From the NCBI RefSeq assembly GCF_014838825.1, contig NZ_JACYMO010000001.1, forward strand, positions 642,566 through 706,565: a stretch of 64,000 nucleotides of DNA. The letters are read 5' to 3'. Under the pieces are notes generated by a model. The model made no database searches, was not told the origin of the DNA, and saw only the letters and a program-made list of their open reading frames with translations. Below, piece after piece: positions 21,694-32,593 of this stretch. The translations under genes and the position numbers were made by a program. Each line of letters opens with the position of its first letter. The stretch's first letter is position 1. This DNA is from Erwinia persicina (lineage in GTDB: Bacteria > Pseudomonadota > Gammaproteobacteria > Enterobacterales > Enterobacteriaceae).

Positions 21694-23373
21694 TTAAAAC
21701 GTTTCCCAGTTATCATCTGATTTGCTGGCCGGCAGCGCTTTACGCGATGCTGACGGAGGTGACAGCAACGGAGAAACCTGCGCCCTGTTGTTATTAACGG
21801 CCGCGGTGACATTTTCTTTACGAATTCGGAAAACTGCCACGGCCTGAGTCAGCCGGCTGGCCTGATCTTCCAGCGATGCCGCTGCGGAAGCCGACTCTTC
21901 CACCAGGGACGCATTCTGCTGAGTGACGCGGTCCATCTCATTAACGGCCGTACCAACCTGGTCGATGCCCCGGCTCTGTTCGTCACTGGCGGAGGCGATC
22001 TCACCCATGATGTCGGTGACGCGGGTCACCGCGCTGACGATGTCATTCATGGTTTCTCCCGCGCTTTCCACCAGCACCGAGCCGGTATCCACGCGTGACA
22101 CGGAATCCTCAATCAGGCCTTTAATTTCTTTTGCCGCCTGGGCGCTGCGCTGGGCAAGGTTACGCACTTCCCCGGCCACCACCGCAAAACCACGGCCCTG
22201 CTCACCGGCGCGGGCCGCTTCCACCGCCGCATTCAGCGCCAGGATATTGGTCTGGAAGGCGATACCGTCGATCACGCTGATAATATCGGCGATTTTCTTC
22301 GAACTGCCGGCGATGTCATTCATGGTTTTCACCACGCCATCCACCACTTTGCCGCCCTTCTGCGCGGTCTCAGAGGCGCTGAGGGCCAGCTGCGACGCCT
22401 GACGGGCGTTTTCGGCGTTCTGTTTCACCGTGGAGGTCAGCTGCTCCATGCTGGCAGCGGTCTGCTGCAGCGCGGACGCCTGCTCTTCGGTACGGGAGGA
22501 GAGATCGTTATTTCCGGCTGCAATTTCGCTGGCACCGGTATAGATGGCGTCAGATCCGTCGCGCACCACGCTCACCGTCTTCACCAGCTCCTGCTGCATA
22601 TGCTGCAGGCTGACCGCCAGCTGAGCCATTTCATTGCGCCCTTCTGTATCGATCTGCTGCGTCAGATCGCCGCTGGCGATATGACGGATATGGTCAATGC
22701 TGGCTTTCAGCGGGCGCAGCAGGATCTGATGGATCCCCGTCCAGACCGTGGCAATGATGATCACCGACACCAGCAGGATGGTCAGCAGTACCCAGATGGC
22801 ACGCTGATAGGCGCTCTCATTCTGCGCCGCACCGGCTGCCAGCATGGCATCGGTATTTTTCAGCCAGACGGTATACGCCTGCTCAAACCCGTTCTGGAAG
22901 CCCGTCGTTGGCTGGTCCACGAAACCTTTAAAATCTCCGCTGGTCAGCATCTGAATCAGCTCGGTTAAGGCGGCGTGCAAAATTTTGTAGTTGTCATTCA
23001 CACCCTGCACGTGCGGCAGGTTAACCACATCCGCCGGCTGTTCTTTGGTGTATTCGGCAAATTCCTGCTCTGCGGTCGCCAGCTGCGATTTCGCCAGCGC
23101 AACCAGATCAGGTACCGTTGAGCCGGTTCCCTGCCCTTTTTCATCCAGCAGATAACGCGTGGCGGCGCGGTTCAGTGTGTTACGGGTTTGTACCAGTGCT
23201 ATCCATGCGGAGGTAAGATTGGCCTGCTCCCGGCGAATCTGTTGTGTCAGACTGAAGTTTTCCTTATCCCCTTTCAGAGACTGGAAAAACAGCCCACCAG
23301 AAATTAACTGCAAAGAGCCAAATATTACCAGGACCAGCACCAGGCTGGTCACCACTTTCATACGCTTGAACAT
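21694..23373 (-). CDS. Methyl-accepting chemotaxis protein, Tsr-type, NWETF end
   Basis: A 559-residue receptor with TM1 (about 9-30), four-helix ligand domain, TM2 (about 190-213), HAMP and signalling domain. The ligand pocket has Arg64, Asn68, Arg69 and Arg73 ([11 protein letters not shown]), as in E. coli Tsr, suggesting an amino-acid ligand. The tip [19 protein letters not shown] is intact and the C-terminus is NWETF, the CheR/CheB docking peptide. A consensus sigma-28 promoter lies 31-57 bp upstream of the ATG. It is closely similar to the next two upstream receptors, especially from HAMP onward. Confidence 0.93.
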   Translation of the reverse strand: MFKRMKVVTSLVLVLVIFGSLQLISGGLFFQSLKGDKENFSLTQQIRREQANLTSAWIALVQTRNTLNRAATRYLLDEKGQGTGSTVPDLVALAKSQLATAEQEFAEYTKEQPADVVNLPHVQGVNDNYKILHAALTELIQMLTSGDFKGFVDQPTTGFQNGFEQAYTVWLKNTDAMLAAGAAQNESAYQRAIWVLLTILLVSVIIIATVWTGIHQILLRPLKASIDHIRHIASGDLTQQIDTEGRNEMAQLAVSLQHMQQELVKTVSVVRDGSDAIYTGASEIAAGNNDLSSRTEEQASALQQTAASMEQLTSTVKQNAENARQASQLALSASETAQKGGKVVDGVVKTMNDIAGSSKKIADIISVIDGIAFQTNILALNAAVEAARAGEQGRGFAVVAGEVRNLAQRSAQAAKEIKGLIEDSVSRVDTGSVLVESAGETMNDIVSAVTRVTDIMGEIASASDEQSRGIDQVGTAVNEMDRVTQQNASLVEESASAAASLEDQASRLTQAVAVFRIRKENVTAAVNNNRAQVSPLLSPPSASRKALPASKSDDNWETF

Positions 23374-23403
23374 ACCTTTCCCCAGTTGGATAGCTACTGT
23401 GAT

Positions 23404-23430
23404 TTATCGGCAGTGATAGCGGGATCTTTA
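23404..23430 (-). promoter_or_regulatory. Sigma-28 (FliA) promoter of the 21694-23373 receptor
   Basis: On the minus strand TAAA (23427-23430), 15 bp, then GCCGATAA (23404-23411). This matches the enteric FliA consensus at every position, including spacing. Confidence 0.9.
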
Positions 23431-23526
23431 CCAGGTTATGAATAAAGCCCGCAGAATAGCGGGCCAGAGGAGGTGTTCGTCTTTTTTTTAAGCATATCGG
23501 GGCTGAGAACAGCCCCATCTGTATTG

Positions 23527-25191
23527 CTAGAAGGTTTCCCAGTGATCCCCGGTGGCAGCAGGTGCCGCCAGCTTCGGCGCAGCAGAGGCGCTCAGTGCGG
23601 GCCGTTTCAGCACAGCCGCCGGTATGGTTTTCTGTTGACTGAGGCGGAACACGGCCACGGCCTGGGTCAGCCGACTGGCCTGATCTTCCAGCGACGCGGC
23701 AGCGGAAGCTGACTCCTCCACCAGAGCGGCATTCTGCTGGGTGACGCGGTCCATCTCGTTAACGGCCGTGCCAACCTGGTCGATACCGCGGCTCTGCTCG
23801 TCGCTGGCGGAGGCGATTTCGCCCATGATGTCGGTGACGCGGGTCACCGCGCTGACGATATCATTCATGGTCTCTCCGGCGCTTTCCACCAGCACCGAAC
23901 CGGTATTCACCCGCGAGACAGAATCCTCAATCAGGCCCTTAATTTCTTTTGCCGCCTGGGCACTGCGACCAGCGAGGTTGCGCACTTCCCCGGCCACCAC
24001 CGCAAAACCACGGCCCTGCTCACCGGCGCGGGCGGCTTCCACCGCCGCGTTCAGTGCCAGGATATTGGTCTGGAAGGCAATACCGTCGATTACGCTGATA
24101 ATATCGGCGATTTTCTTCGAACTGCCGGCGATGTCACTCATGGTTTTCACCACACCATCCACCACTTTCCCGCCCTTCTGCGCGGTCTCCGAGGCGCTGA
24201 GGGCCAGCTGAGAGGCCTGGCGGGCATTTTCGGCGTTCTGTTTCACCGTGGCGGTCAGCTGCTCCATGCTGGCGGCAGTTTCCTGCAGCGCCGAGGCCTG
24301 CTGTTCGGTACGGGAGGATAGGTCGTTATTCCCGGCGGAGATTTCGCTGGCCCCGGTATAGATGGCGTCAGAACCGTCGCGCACCACGCTGACCGTTCGG
24401 ATCAGCTCCTCCTGCATATGCTGCAGGCTGGCCGCCAGCTGGGCCATTTCATTACGCCCTTCCACAGCAATGGGACGCGTCAGATCGCCGCTGGCGATGC
24501 GGCGGATATGCTCAATACTGGTTTGCAGCGGACGCAGCAGGATATGGCGAATGCCGCTCCATACACCGGTAATCACTAATAGCGACACCACCAGAGCAAG
24601 GCCGAGGATCCAGATCGCCTGCCCGTAAGCGCGCAGGTTTTCTTCTGCCCCCGCAGCGGCCTGTGCGTCATTATTCGTCAGCCAGGCATCATAGGCATGA
24701 GCAAAACCATCCTGATAGCCCTGGGTCGGTTGATCAAAGAACTCATTAATTTTCCCGGCGTTCATCAGCTGGATCAGTTCGCTCAGCGCCGAGTGGAGGA
24801 TGTCATAATTTTTCTGGATAGCCAGTACGTTGTCGGCCGTTTTGCCCTGTTCTGACAGGCGGGAATGCCACAGTGCATAATTTTTTTCTGCCAGGGTCAA
24901 CTGCCCCTGAGCCTCGCTCAGCAGCTGCTTCACCGCCTCGCTGATCCCTTCACGGTTAGCATCCAGGGTATAGCGGATCCCCGATCGATTGAGCGTGTTA
25001 CGCGCCTGAATCAGCGCGATCCATGACTGGTTGAGTGCGGACTGTTGCAGACGAAGCTGCTGGGAGACGGCGAAGTTGTCTTTATCGCCTTTCAGGGCCT
25101 GGAAGAACAAGCCCCCTGTGATGAGCTGTAATGAACCGAAAAACACCAGCACCAGAATCAAACTGGTGACGACCTTCATACGCTTAAACAT
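23527..25191 (-). CDS. Methyl-accepting chemotaxis protein, Tsr-type, HWETF end
   Basis: A 554-residue receptor with the same layout and N-terminus ([16 protein letters not shown]) as its neighbour. Arg64, Asn68, Arg69 and Arg73 ([11 protein letters not shown]) are kept, while the rest of the periplasmic domain has diverged, which suggests a different ligand range. The signalling domain has [15 protein letters not shown] where the neighbours have RNLAQRS. The C-terminal HWETF is a valid variant of the CheR/CheB docking peptide. It has its own consensus sigma-28 promoter. It appears to be a tandem duplicate of the 21694-23373 gene. Confidence 0.93.
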   Translation of the reverse strand: MFKRMKVVTSLILVLVFFGSLQLITGGLFFQALKGDKDNFAVSQQLRLQQSALNQSWIALIQARNTLNRSGIRYTLDANREGISEAVKQLLSEAQGQLTLAEKNYALWHSRLSEQGKTADNVLAIQKNYDILHSALSELIQLMNAGKINEFFDQPTQGYQDGFAHAYDAWLTNNDAQAAAGAEENLRAYGQAIWILGLALVVSLLVITGVWSGIRHILLRPLQTSIEHIRRIASGDLTRPIAVEGRNEMAQLAASLQHMQEELIRTVSVVRDGSDAIYTGASEISAGNNDLSSRTEQQASALQETAASMEQLTATVKQNAENARQASQLALSASETAQKGGKVVDGVVKTMSDIAGSSKKIADIISVIDGIAFQTNILALNAAVEAARAGEQGRGFAVVAGEVRNLAGRSAQAAKEIKGLIEDSVSRVNTGSVLVESAGETMNDIVSAVTRVTDIMGEIASASDEQSRGIDQVGTAVNEMDRVTQQNAALVEESASAAASLEDQASRLTQAVAVFRLSQQKTIPAAVLKRPALSASAAPKLAAPAATGDHWETF

Positions 25192-25222
25192 AATGTTCCT
25201 TATTAAACAGTTGACGCTGCTG

Positions 25223-25249
25223 TTATCGGCAGGCGGCTGCGGATCTTTA
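25223..25249 (-). promoter_or_regulatory. Sigma-28 (FliA) promoter of the 23527-25191 receptor
   Basis: On the minus strand TAAA (25246-25249), 15 bp, then GCCGATAA (25223-25230): a full match to the FliA consensus, 32-58 bp upstream of the ATG. Confidence 0.9.
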
Positions 25250-25398
25250 TGTGGTCGCGTTGCGGTTAAGGTAGTCAGTTATCTGGCAGAGAGAGGCATG
25301 AAACCCTCCGTTATCCTTTCTCTCCCCGCATATTGCCAGGGTAATCCACCGTGCGGGGCGGCCGCCGAACGGGCCGCCCTCTGCGGTTCAACGGGTGG

Positions 25399-27069
25399 TC
25401 AGAAGGTTTCCCAGTGACTGTCAGACGCGGCAGCAGCGGCGGCCTGCGGCTTACCGACGGTGACAGGTTTCAGTACTGGCCGCTTCAGCGGGGCCGGAGC
25501 CACGCTTCCCTGGCGGGCAATGCGGAAGACGGCGACGGCCTGAGTCAGTCGGCTGGCCTGATCTTCCAGGGAAGCGGCTGCCGAGGCAGACTCTTCAACC
25601 AGTGAGGCATTCTGCTGGGTGACGCGGTCCATTTCAGTCACTGCCGTGCCGACCTGGTCAATACCGCGGCTCTGTTCGTCGCTGGCGGACGCAATCTCGC
25701 CCATGATGTCGGTCACGCGGCTGACCGCGTTGACGATATCCGTCATGGTTTCACCGGCGGTACCCACCAGCACTGACCCGCTGTCCACGCGTGCCACAGA
25801 ATCTTCAATCAGGCTCTTGATCTCTTTCGCTGCCTGGGCGCTGCGCTGGGCAAGATTGCGGACTTCACCCGCGACCACTGCAAATCCACGGCCCTGCTCA
25901 CCGGCGCGGGCAGCTTCTACCGCCGCGTTCAGCGCCAGAATATTGGTCTGGAAAGCAATTCCGTCAATCACGCTGGTAATATCAGCAATCTTCTTCGAAC
26001 TGCCCGCGATGTCATTCATGGTTTTCACCACGCCATCGACCACCTGGCCACCCTTACGGGCCGTCACCGACGCGTTCAGCGCCAGCTGCGAGGCCTGACG
26101 GGCATTTTCCGCATTCTGTTTTACCGTCGCGGTCAGCTGTTCCATGCTGGCAGCGGTCTGCTCCAGCGAGGCCGCCTGCTCTTCGGTACGCGCGGAGAGA
26201 TCATTGTTACCGGCGGCAATTTCACTGGCCCCGGTATAAATCGCATCGGAGCCGTCGCGCACGACGCTGACCGTTTTCACCAGCGCCTGCTGCATATCAT
26301 GCAGGCTGGACGCCAGCTGGGTCATTTCATTGCGCCCGCTGATTTCAATGTGCTTCGTCAGGTCGCCTTCAGCAATGTTACGGATGTGGCCAATGGTGGC
26401 TTGCAGCGGACGGATCAGGATGTTACGCAGGCCAAACCAGCACAGCACAATCAGGGCCATCACCAGCACCATCACGGCACCGATGGTCCACAGCATATGC
26501 ACGTAAGCCTGCTGGTTCTGCACGGCTCCTTTGGCACTCAGTTCATTTTGCAGATTACGCCATTCGGTATAGACGCCCTGCATGGCGATCTGCTTCTTCT
26601 CGATGTTCTGTTTGAACATCGCATCCAGCTGCTTGTTCTCCATCTGCCCGGTCATCACTTCCAGCGCCTGAACGTAATCAGCATAGCGCTGCTGGAGGCG
26701 TTCGGTCAGCTGTGGATCGATGCCCGGCGTCGGCGGGGTTGCCTGGAACGCATCATACGATTTCTGCGCGGCAATCAGCTGCTGTTTGGCCTGTGCGCTC
26801 AGCGTGGCGAGGGACGCGCTGCTGCCGCTGTTGGCGGCTTCGCTCTGGATCCGCAACATGCCGCGGTTCAGCGTGATACGCGTCTGGTTGAGCGTCACCC
26901 AGGCATCGGTAAACAGGGAGACATTATCATTGGCCGTTTTGGACACGGCAAAGCTGTTTTTATCGTGGGTGAGCGCGTTGATAAACAGGCCGCCGGCGGC
27001 CAGCTGGAGAATGCCGAAGATCAACAGCACCAGAATCAGACTGGTAACGACTTTAATACGCGAAAACAT
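25399..27069 (-). CDS. Methyl-accepting chemotaxis protein, Tsr-type, HWETF end
   Basis: A 556-residue receptor. I start at [16 protein letters not shown], preceded by AAAGG; 11 extra residues from an upstream start match nothing. The pocket has Arg64, Asn68, Arg69 and Arg73 ([11 protein letters not shown]). The periplasmic domain is the most divergent of the three Tsr-type receptors, with a Gln- and Lys-rich second helix region ([11 protein letters not shown]). HAMP and signalling domain are close to those of the neighbours, and HWETF ends the protein. It is separated from cheW by a terminator and has its own sigma-28 promoter. Confidence 0.93.
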   Translation of the reverse strand: MFSRIKVVTSLILVLLIFGILQLAAGGLFINALTHDKNSFAVSKTANDNVSLFTDAWVTLNQTRITLNRGMLRIQSEAANSGSSASLATLSAQAKQQLIAAQKSYDAFQATPPTPGIDPQLTERLQQRYADYVQALEVMTGQMENKQLDAMFKQNIEKKQIAMQGVYTEWRNLQNELSAKGAVQNQQAYVHMLWTIGAVMVLVMALIVLCWFGLRNILIRPLQATIGHIRNIAEGDLTKHIEISGRNEMTQLASSLHDMQQALVKTVSVVRDGSDAIYTGASEIAAGNNDLSARTEEQAASLEQTAASMEQLTATVKQNAENARQASQLALNASVTARKGGQVVDGVVKTMNDIAGSSKKIADITSVIDGIAFQTNILALNAAVEAARAGEQGRGFAVVAGEVRNLAQRSAQAAKEIKSLIEDSVARVDSGSVLVGTAGETMTDIVNAVSRVTDIMGEIASASDEQSRGIDQVGTAVTEMDRVTQQNASLVEESASAAASLEDQASRLTQAVAVFRIARQGSVAPAPLKRPVLKPVTVGKPQAAAAAASDSHWETF

Positions 27070-27107
27070 AGGTAACCTTTGGTGTAATTTATGGAATAAC
27101 ACTGGGG

Positions 27108-27134
27108 GTATCGGTCGGGAGACGGCGATCTTTA
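27108..27134 (-). promoter_or_regulatory. Sigma-28 (FliA) promoter of the 25399-27069 receptor
   Basis: On the minus strand TAAA (27131-27134), 15 bp, then ACCGATAC (27108-27115), which matches the FliA -10 at six of eight positions including the CCGATA core. It is 39-65 bp upstream of the ATG. Confidence 0.8.
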
Positions 27135-27400
27135 TGTTGTGAAGGGTTAATTAACTAAAAGAGGCAGAGACGCGAATTTTCCTCCTTTTTTGGGACTGAC
27201 TCCGCCTATACACCCTGTATTTACAGGGACAAAAAGGTGCATTTAACAGCATCGCAGAGCATATTTTCACCCTGTCACGAAACCTCAGACCACACTCAGA
27301 TATCAACGGAATAAAACAGGAGAAGACAAATACAGCAAGGAGGGGGTCAGGGAGAGGTCTGTTCTTTCGGTGTTAAGGTCAGTGACAAAAGGGATGAGGA

Positions 27401-27431
27401 TAATAAAAGGGCGGATCGTCGATCCGCCCTT
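27401..27431 (-). terminator. Rho-independent terminator of motAB-cheAW
   Basis: On the minus strand AAGGGCGGATC pairs with GATCCGCCCTT around a 3-nt loop and is followed by TTTTATTAT. It lies just after cheW. The 27135-27400 stretch between this and the receptor promoter contains a short inverted repeat, CCCTGTA with TACAGGG (27213-27228), but nothing else I can identify. Confidence 0.9.
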
Positions 27432-27438
27432 CTCGCTA

Positions 27439-27936
27439 CTACGCGCTGCGCAGTGTATCCATCAGCGCCATCTCTTCGCTACTTAACAGCTTCTCGATAT
27501 CGACAAGGATCAGCATACGCTCACCGAGCGCACCCAGACCGGTCAGATATTCGGTCGACATGGTGACGGCGAACTCCGGGGAAGGCCGGATCTGATCCTG
27601 CGTCAGGGACAGTACGTCAGACACGCCATCCACGACGATGCCCACCACGCGCTGTTCCAGATTCAGCACAATGACCACGGTGTTGTCGTTATAGACCACA
27701 CCCGGCTGTGCGAACTTGATGCGCAGGTCAATAATCGGCACGATCACACCGCGCAGGTTAGTCACACCCTTAATAAACGCCGGGGTGTTAGCAATACGCG
27801 TCACCTGATCGTACCCGCGGATCTCCTGAACTTTCAGGATATCAATACCGTATTCTTCGTCACCCAGCGTAAACACCAGGAACTCCTGACCCACGGTTTC
27901 GCCGGCGAGTTTAGTGACAGTGGCCATTCCAGTCAT
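27439..27936 (-). CDS. cheW: Chemotaxis coupling protein CheW
   Basis: CheW links receptors to the CheA kinase in the signalling array. The 165 residues align end to end with E. coli CheW (167), for example [19 protein letters not shown] and [16 protein letters not shown], the receptor-contact surface. It follows cheA by 24 bp. It is the last gene of motA-motB-cheA-cheW and ends at a strong terminator, so the receptors downstream depend on their own promoters. Confidence 0.97.
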   Translation of the reverse strand: MTGMATVTKLAGETVGQEFLVFTLGDEEYGIDILKVQEIRGYDQVTRIANTPAFIKGVTNLRGVIVPIIDLRIKFAQPGVVYNDNTVVIVLNLEQRVVGIVVDGVSDVLSLTQDQIRPSPEFAVTMSTEYLTGLGALGERMLILVDIEKLLSSEEMALMDTLRSA

Positions 27937-27960
27937 AATTCTACCCTTAATCAGTTATTG

Positions 27961-29967
27961 TCAGGCTGCGGCTCCCGCCACACGCTTTTCACGGTTCAGA
28001 GACTGCAGTGCAGAGACATCCACAATCAGCGCTACGCTGCCATCACCCAGGATGGTAGCGGCGGAGATGCCCGGCACTTTGCGATAGTTGCTTTCCAGGT
28101 TTTTCACTACCACCTGGTGCTGACCAATCAGCTGATCGACCAGCAGCGCATAGCGTTTCCCGGCGCTCTGCAGGATGACAACAATCCCCTGCGTGGCTTC
28201 GGTTTTGGCCCCCTGGACCTCAAAGACGTTCCACAGCTCAACCAGCGGCAGATATTCACCGCGGACTTCCAGCACGCGTTCACCGCCTGCCAGTGCTTTC
28301 AGGTCATCTGCCAGTGGCTGCAGGGATTCCATCACGGCATTCAGCGGCAGGATAAACACTTCGTTTGCCACGCGTACGGACATCCCGTCAAGGATTGCCA
28401 GCGTCAGCGGCAGCAGGATGCGGATCGTCGTGCCTTTACCCTGTCGGGACGCGATTTCAACGTGCCCACCCATCTCCTGGATATTACGTTTCACCACGTC
28501 CATGCCAACGCCACGGCCGGAGACGTCCGTAACCTGCTCGGCGGTCGAAAAGCCCGGCGCGAAGATCAGCATGCCGACTTCTTCATCGCTCATGGATTCG
28601 CTAACCGGCAGCCCGGAAGAAAGCGCTTTCGCCAGAATACGTTCGCGGTTCAGGCCGGCCCCGTCATCGGTAACTTCGATGCAGATATTGCCGCCCTGAT
28701 GTTCCGCAGACAGCGTCAGATTCCCGACCGCATGTTTCCCTGCCGCCTGACGTTTTTCCGGCGTTTCAATACCGTGGTCAAGGCTGTTACGCACCAGGTG
28801 CGTTAACGGGTCGATAATGCGTTCGATCAGGCTCTTGTCCAGTTCGGTCGAGCTGCCCATCAGGGTCAGTTCCACTTCTTTACCCAGCTTGCTGGCCAGG
28901 TCACGCACCAGACGCGGGAAACGGCTGAAAACGTATTCCATCGGCATCATACGAATCGACATGACCGATTCCTGCAGATCGCGGGCGTTACGCTCCAGCT
29001 GTCCCATGCTGTTCAGCAGCTCGCCGTGGTTAACCGGATCAAGTTCACCCGAACGCTGCGCCAGCATCGACTGGGTGATCACCAGTTCGCCGACCAGGTT
29101 AATCAGCTGATCGACCTTCTCTACCGCGACGCGGATACTGGTCGACTCACTGACTTTGGGATTAGCCGCTTTCTTCGCAGGTTCACGCTTAAGCTGAACC
29201 ACATCGCTGACGGCAGCCAGCTCAGGTTCCGCGGCGACCTCCATCTCTGCTTCAGCCTCAACAGCAGGTGCGTCGGCCATCGCGGTGGCGATATCCACCA
29301 CATCGGCCTGCGGGAAGTGGATCTGTGATTCATCAATCACAAAGCACAGCACCGCAACGATATCGTCTTTACCGACGGAGGAGTCCAGCGTGGCTTCCAG
29401 GAAGTCTGCGCCTTTTACCGCATCAGAAACCGTACCCAGATTACCCAGCTCTTCCAGCATCAGGTCGGCTTCGTTCGCCTTCAGCGCTGTCAGCTTAATA
29501 CGCAGACCGTTGGAAGCAACGGAAGCCGTTCCTCCCGCAGGCACCGCAGAAATTTCAGACACCGGGGCTTCACCTTTCGCTTCCAGCGCCAGCTGGCGCA
29601 GAGCCTGACAAATGTAGGCGAACGTAGCGGCATCGGGCTCTGAGGCGGTTTTATACGCATCCAGCTGTTCCTGCATAATATCTTTGGTTTCCAAAAACAG
29701 GTTGATGATATCGGTACTGAGCTGCATTTCGCCGCGGCGCGCACCGTCAAGAATGTTTTCCAGAATATGCGTGGTTTCCTGTAACACAGTAAAACCAAAG
29801 GTACCCGCCCCGCCTTTAATCGAGTGGGCCGCACGGAAGATAGCGTTAAGCTGTTCCGAATCTGGTTCCTGCGGGTCAAGACCCAACAGGTGTTGTTCCA
29901 TGTCCGCCAACAATTCATCGGCTTCATCAAAGAACGTCTGGTAAAAATCGCTGATATCCATGCTCAC
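27961..29967 (-). CDS. cheA: Chemotaxis histidine kinase CheA
   Basis: CheA autophosphorylates and passes phosphate to CheY and CheB. The 668 residues (E. coli 654) start at GTG after GAGGTGATACC. The HPt domain carries His48 (RAAHSIKGGAGTFGF); the P2 CheY-binding domain is at about 155-230; dimerisation, ATPase (DHGIETPEKRQAAGKH, DDGAGLNRERIL, STAEQVTDVSGRGVGMDVV) and CheW-like domains follow. Met98 (ETKDIMQEQLDAYK) matches the internal start of the short form CheA-S of E. coli. The inter-domain linkers are somewhat longer than in E. coli, with an Ala/Glu-rich stretch near 230-250. Its start is 4 bp after the motB stop. Confidence 0.97.
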   Translation of the reverse strand: MSMDISDFYQTFFDEADELLADMEQHLLGLDPQEPDSEQLNAIFRAAHSIKGGAGTFGFTVLQETTHILENILDGARRGEMQLSTDIINLFLETKDIMQEQLDAYKTASEPDAATFAYICQALRQLALEAKGEAPVSEISAVPAGGTASVASNGLRIKLTALKANEADLMLEELGNLGTVSDAVKGADFLEATLDSSVGKDDIVAVLCFVIDESQIHFPQADVVDIATAMADAPAVEAEAEMEVAAEPELAAVSDVVQLKREPAKKAANPKVSESTSIRVAVEKVDQLINLVGELVITQSMLAQRSGELDPVNHGELLNSMGQLERNARDLQESVMSIRMMPMEYVFSRFPRLVRDLASKLGKEVELTLMGSSTELDKSLIERIIDPLTHLVRNSLDHGIETPEKRQAAGKHAVGNLTLSAEHQGGNICIEVTDDGAGLNRERILAKALSSGLPVSESMSDEEVGMLIFAPGFSTAEQVTDVSGRGVGMDVVKRNIQEMGGHVEIASRQGKGTTIRILLPLTLAILDGMSVRVANEVFILPLNAVMESLQPLADDLKALAGGERVLEVRGEYLPLVELWNVFEVQGAKTEATQGIVVILQSAGKRYALLVDQLIGQHQVVVKNLESNYRKVPGISAATILGDGSVALIVDVSALQSLNREKRVAGAAA

Positions 29968-29971
29968 GGTA

Positions 29972-31003
29972 TCACCTCGGCTGTGAGTCGCGATCGGTCT
30001 GGGTCGTTGGTGCCGGTGCGGCCGGTAACGAGGTTACCGGTGCAGCAGTACTGACAGACTCAGCCTGTGATTGTTGAGGGTCTTGGTTATTTGTGGCTGT
30101 GGAAGGAACTTCCGGCGCCGCTATCTGTTTAAGGCTACTTGCATCATTAATCTGTACCGCATCACTTTCGGCATTTTCCCGCTCAATCTGAGCTTCAGTG
30201 TCGTGGTTCAACACCAGCAGACTGATGCGTCGATTTACCGAGTCGTTTCCGCCGCGATTTTTCAGTTTCATGGTGTCAGACATGCCCACCACGCGCAGCA
30301 TCTTGCCACCGTCCAGCCCTCCCAGGACCAACTCGCGCCGCGACGCATTGGCGCGGTCAGCAGAGAGTTCCCAGTTACTGTAGCCACGGTCGCCCCCGGC
30401 ATACTGAAAATCATCGGTATGGCCCGCCAGGCTGATCCGGTTCGGAATATCATTCAGAATCGGGGCAATGGCGCGCAAAATATCGCGCATATAGGGTTCA
30501 ACCTCTGCGCTACCGGTTTTAAACATCGGTCGGTTCTGGCTGTCGATAATCTGAATACGCAGCCCCTCTTCAACCATATTAATAATCAGGTGTGGACGCA
30601 GCGCCCGCAGACGGGGATCGGCTTCAATCAGCTGATCCAGCTTTTCACGCAGGCGGTTCAGACGAATCTCCTCCAGCTTGCGTTTCTGCGCATCCATATC
30701 GACAACTTTATGCACTTCACCACTCTTTTCCGTCGGGTCCTGGCCACCGCCAGGGATCGGGCTTGAGCTGTCACTGCTGCGCTGCCCGCCGGTTAACGCC
30801 ACTTTCAGTGGCGTCTTAAAGTAATCGGCAATCTGAATCAATTGTTGAGGACTAGAGATAGAAATCAGCCACATCACCATAAAAAAAGCCATCATGGCCG
30901 TCATAAAGTCGGCGTAGGCGATTTTCCATGAACCGTGCGAGCCGGCATGTTTATTCGACTTTTTCCGCTTTACCAGCACAATGGGGTGATTGTTATGCTT
31001 CAT
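29972..31003 (-). CDS. motB: Flagellar stator protein MotB
   Basis: MotB anchors the stator to peptidoglycan and provides the proton-binding residue. The single membrane helix at about 28-50 holds Asp32 ([15 protein letters not shown]), the essential proton acceptor. The periplasmic OmpA-like domain (about 150-270) includes [16 protein letters not shown] and [16 protein letters not shown]. At 343 residues it is longer than E. coli MotB (308) because of a Ser/Thr/Gln/Ala/Pro-rich tail of about 50 residues. The ATG overlaps the motA stop by 4 bp (ATGA). Confidence 0.97.
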   Translation of the reverse strand: MKHNNHPIVLVKRKKSNKHAGSHGSWKIAYADFMTAMMAFFMVMWLISISSPQQLIQIADYFKTPLKVALTGGQRSSDSSSPIPGGGQDPTEKSGEVHKVVDMDAQKRKLEEIRLNRLREKLDQLIEADPRLRALRPHLIINMVEEGLRIQIIDSQNRPMFKTGSAEVEPYMRDILRAIAPILNDIPNRISLAGHTDDFQYAGGDRGYSNWELSADRANASRRELVLGGLDGGKMLRVVGMSDTMKLKNRGGNDSVNRRISLLVLNHDTEAQIERENAESDAVQINDASSLKQIAAPEVPSTATNNQDPQQSQAESVSTAAPVTSLPAAPAPTTQTDRDSQPR

Positions 31004-31884
31004 GCGTCTTGGTCCGAAGTCTGCTTAGTGGATTTCGCATTACGGACATGCTCCTCCAGCTCGGTAAACGACGGTCGGTCGGTCGAATACAACGTCTTAC
31101 GACCAAACTCCACCGCAATCTGCGGGGCATAACCGTTGAGGCTGGAAAGCAGCGTGACCTTAATGCACTGCATCATCTTGGTGTTCTCTGCACACTTCTG
31201 GCGTAATACCCCCGCCAGCGGAGAGATAAAACCGTACGCCAGCAAAATCCCGAGGAAGGTTCCCACCATGGCGTTCGCAATCAACGCACCCAGCTCTGCC
31301 GCGGGTCGGTCTGCAGACGCCAGGGTATGGATGACCCCCATTACCGCAGCAACAATCCCGAAGGCCGGAAGGGAATCCCCCATGGTGGCCAGTGCCGTTG
31401 CCGGCACATCACACTCGTGTTCGTAGGTTTCGATCTCTTCATCCATCAACGCTTCAATCTCAAAGGCATTCATATTGCCGCTGACCATCAGGCGTAAATA
31501 GTCGGTAATAAAGTCCACTAATCTTTTATCGGCAAGAATGCGCGGGTAATTAGCGAAAATCTCACTTTCCTGTGGATTTTCGATATCCCGCTCCAGCGAC
31601 AGCATGCCCTGCTGACGTGATTTCGCCATCAGGCGATACAGCAGAGCCATCAGATCCATATACACGGCTTTGTTATATTTCGAGCCGCGCATCAGCAGGG
31701 GTAACGCTTTTACCGTCGCTTTAATCGCCTTGCCGTTATTACCGACGATAAATGCGCCAATGCCCGATCCGACAATGATCAGCACTTCTGAGGGTTGGTA
31801 TAACGCGCCGAGGTGGCCGCCGACCATTGCGAAGCCGCCTAACACCGACCCGAGGACAAGGATGTAACCCAATATAATCAGCAC
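31000..31884 (-). CDS. motA: Flagellar stator protein MotA
   Basis: MotA forms the proton channel with MotB and pushes on FliG. The 294 residues (E. coli 295) start at GTG, as in E. coli, after GTAAGGA. Four membrane helices are visible at about 2-22, 33-50, 170-192 and 200-222. The cytoplasmic loop carries the rotor-contacting charges in [22 protein letters not shown] see no sigma-28 promoter between it and the flhDC terminator, unlike in E. coli, so the promoter needs mapping. Confidence 0.97.
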   Translation of the reverse strand: MLIILGYILVLGSVLGGFAMVGGHLGALYQPSEVLIIVGSGIGAFIVGNNGKAIKATVKALPLLMRGSKYNKAVYMDLMALLYRLMAKSRQQGMLSLERDIENPQESEIFANYPRILADKRLVDFITDYLRLMVSGNMNAFEIEALMDEEIETYEHECDVPATALATMGDSLPAFGIVAAVMGVIHTLASADRPAAELGALIANAMVGTFLGILLAYGFISPLAGVLRQKCAENTKMMQCIKVTLLSSLNGYAPQIAVEFGRKTLYSTDRPSFTELEEHVRNAKSTKQTSDQDA

Positions 31885-31957
31885 GAAAAATCCTTACGCT
31901 GTAAACGTGTGGGTGGGTGAAAGCCAGATTATTCAGGTAGGGACACCAGGCGTGGGC

Positions 31958-31988
31958 AAAAAAAAAGCAGCGGTCAAAGACCGCTGCT
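31958..31988 (-). terminator. Rho-independent terminator of flhDC
   Basis: On the minus strand AGCAGCGGTC pairs perfectly with GACCGCTGCT around TTT, followed by nine Ts. It lies 27 bp after the flhC stop and insulates motA from flhDC. Confidence 0.95.
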
Positions 31989-32014
31989 GGATTCACTCCA
32001 CGTGGCGAACACTA

Positions 32015-32593
32015 TTAAACGGCTTGTTTAACCTGTTCATCCAGCAGTTGTGAATTGTTATCGGCAGTTTCTGCGATAAGTTTACGTCTTTTTACCGCCC
32101 GGGATGGGGGCTGGCAAAGGCTGCAGGTAAAGCTGCCGACGGGCTGATGGGCGTGATTAATAAAGCTTCCGCCACAGCACTTACAGCCAGTTAATTCCAG
32201 CATTCCACTTTCAACAAACCGGACCAGGGTCCAGGCGCGTGTCAGCGCTAATAGTGGGCCCTCGTCCTGTTGTGGGCACTGCTCCAGGTAGAGGCGGTAC
32301 GCTTTAATCACGGCCTCAACCCCGGTGCATAACCCGGTTTTCACCAGGAACTGCCAGGCATTACAGAACATAGAAGCATGGATATTCTGCTCCCACGTCA
32401 TAAACCAGTCGGTAGAGAACGGCAGCATTCCTTTTGGAGGTGGGCTACCGCGTAACTCTTTATACAGTTTGATTAAGCGGCCGCGGCTTAACTGCGTTTC
32501 GCTTTCGAGCATCTGCAGGCGGGCACCCAATGTAATGAGTTCCATCGCCAACTGAATGTCGCGTGCTTCCTGAACGATACTTTTCTCACTCAT
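32015..32593 (-). CDS. flhC: Flagellar master regulator subunit FlhC
   Basis: FlhC joins FlhD in the FlhD4C2 complex that activates class 2 flagellar promoters. The 192 residues match E. coli FlhC. The zinc site is formed by the four cysteines in GCKCCGGS and FTCSLC. Other conserved parts are [20 protein letters not shown]-like helices at the N-terminus and [19 protein letters not shown]. The ATG overlaps the flhD stop by one base (TGATG), coupling the two subunits. Confidence 0.97.
   Translation of the reverse strand: MSEKSIVQEARDIQLAMELITLGARLQMLESETQLSRGRLIKLYKELRGSPPPKGMLPFSTDWFMTWEQNIHASMFCNAWQFLVKTGLCTGVEAVIKAYRLYLEQCPQQDEGPLLALTRAWTLVRFVESGMLELTGCKCCGGSFINHAHQPVGSFTCSLCQPPSRAVKRRKLIAETADNNSQLLDEQVKQAV

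Noticed and set aside
27213-27228. LexA-like box CCCTGTA-TT-TACAGGG between cheW and a receptor gene
   Set aside because: A LexA site needs CTGT-N8-ACAG; here the spacing between CTGT and ACAG is only 4 bp, and there is no SOS gene next to it.
27958-28806. 282-codon open frame antisense to cheA
   Set aside because: Shadow of the conserved cheA sequence; no start signals.
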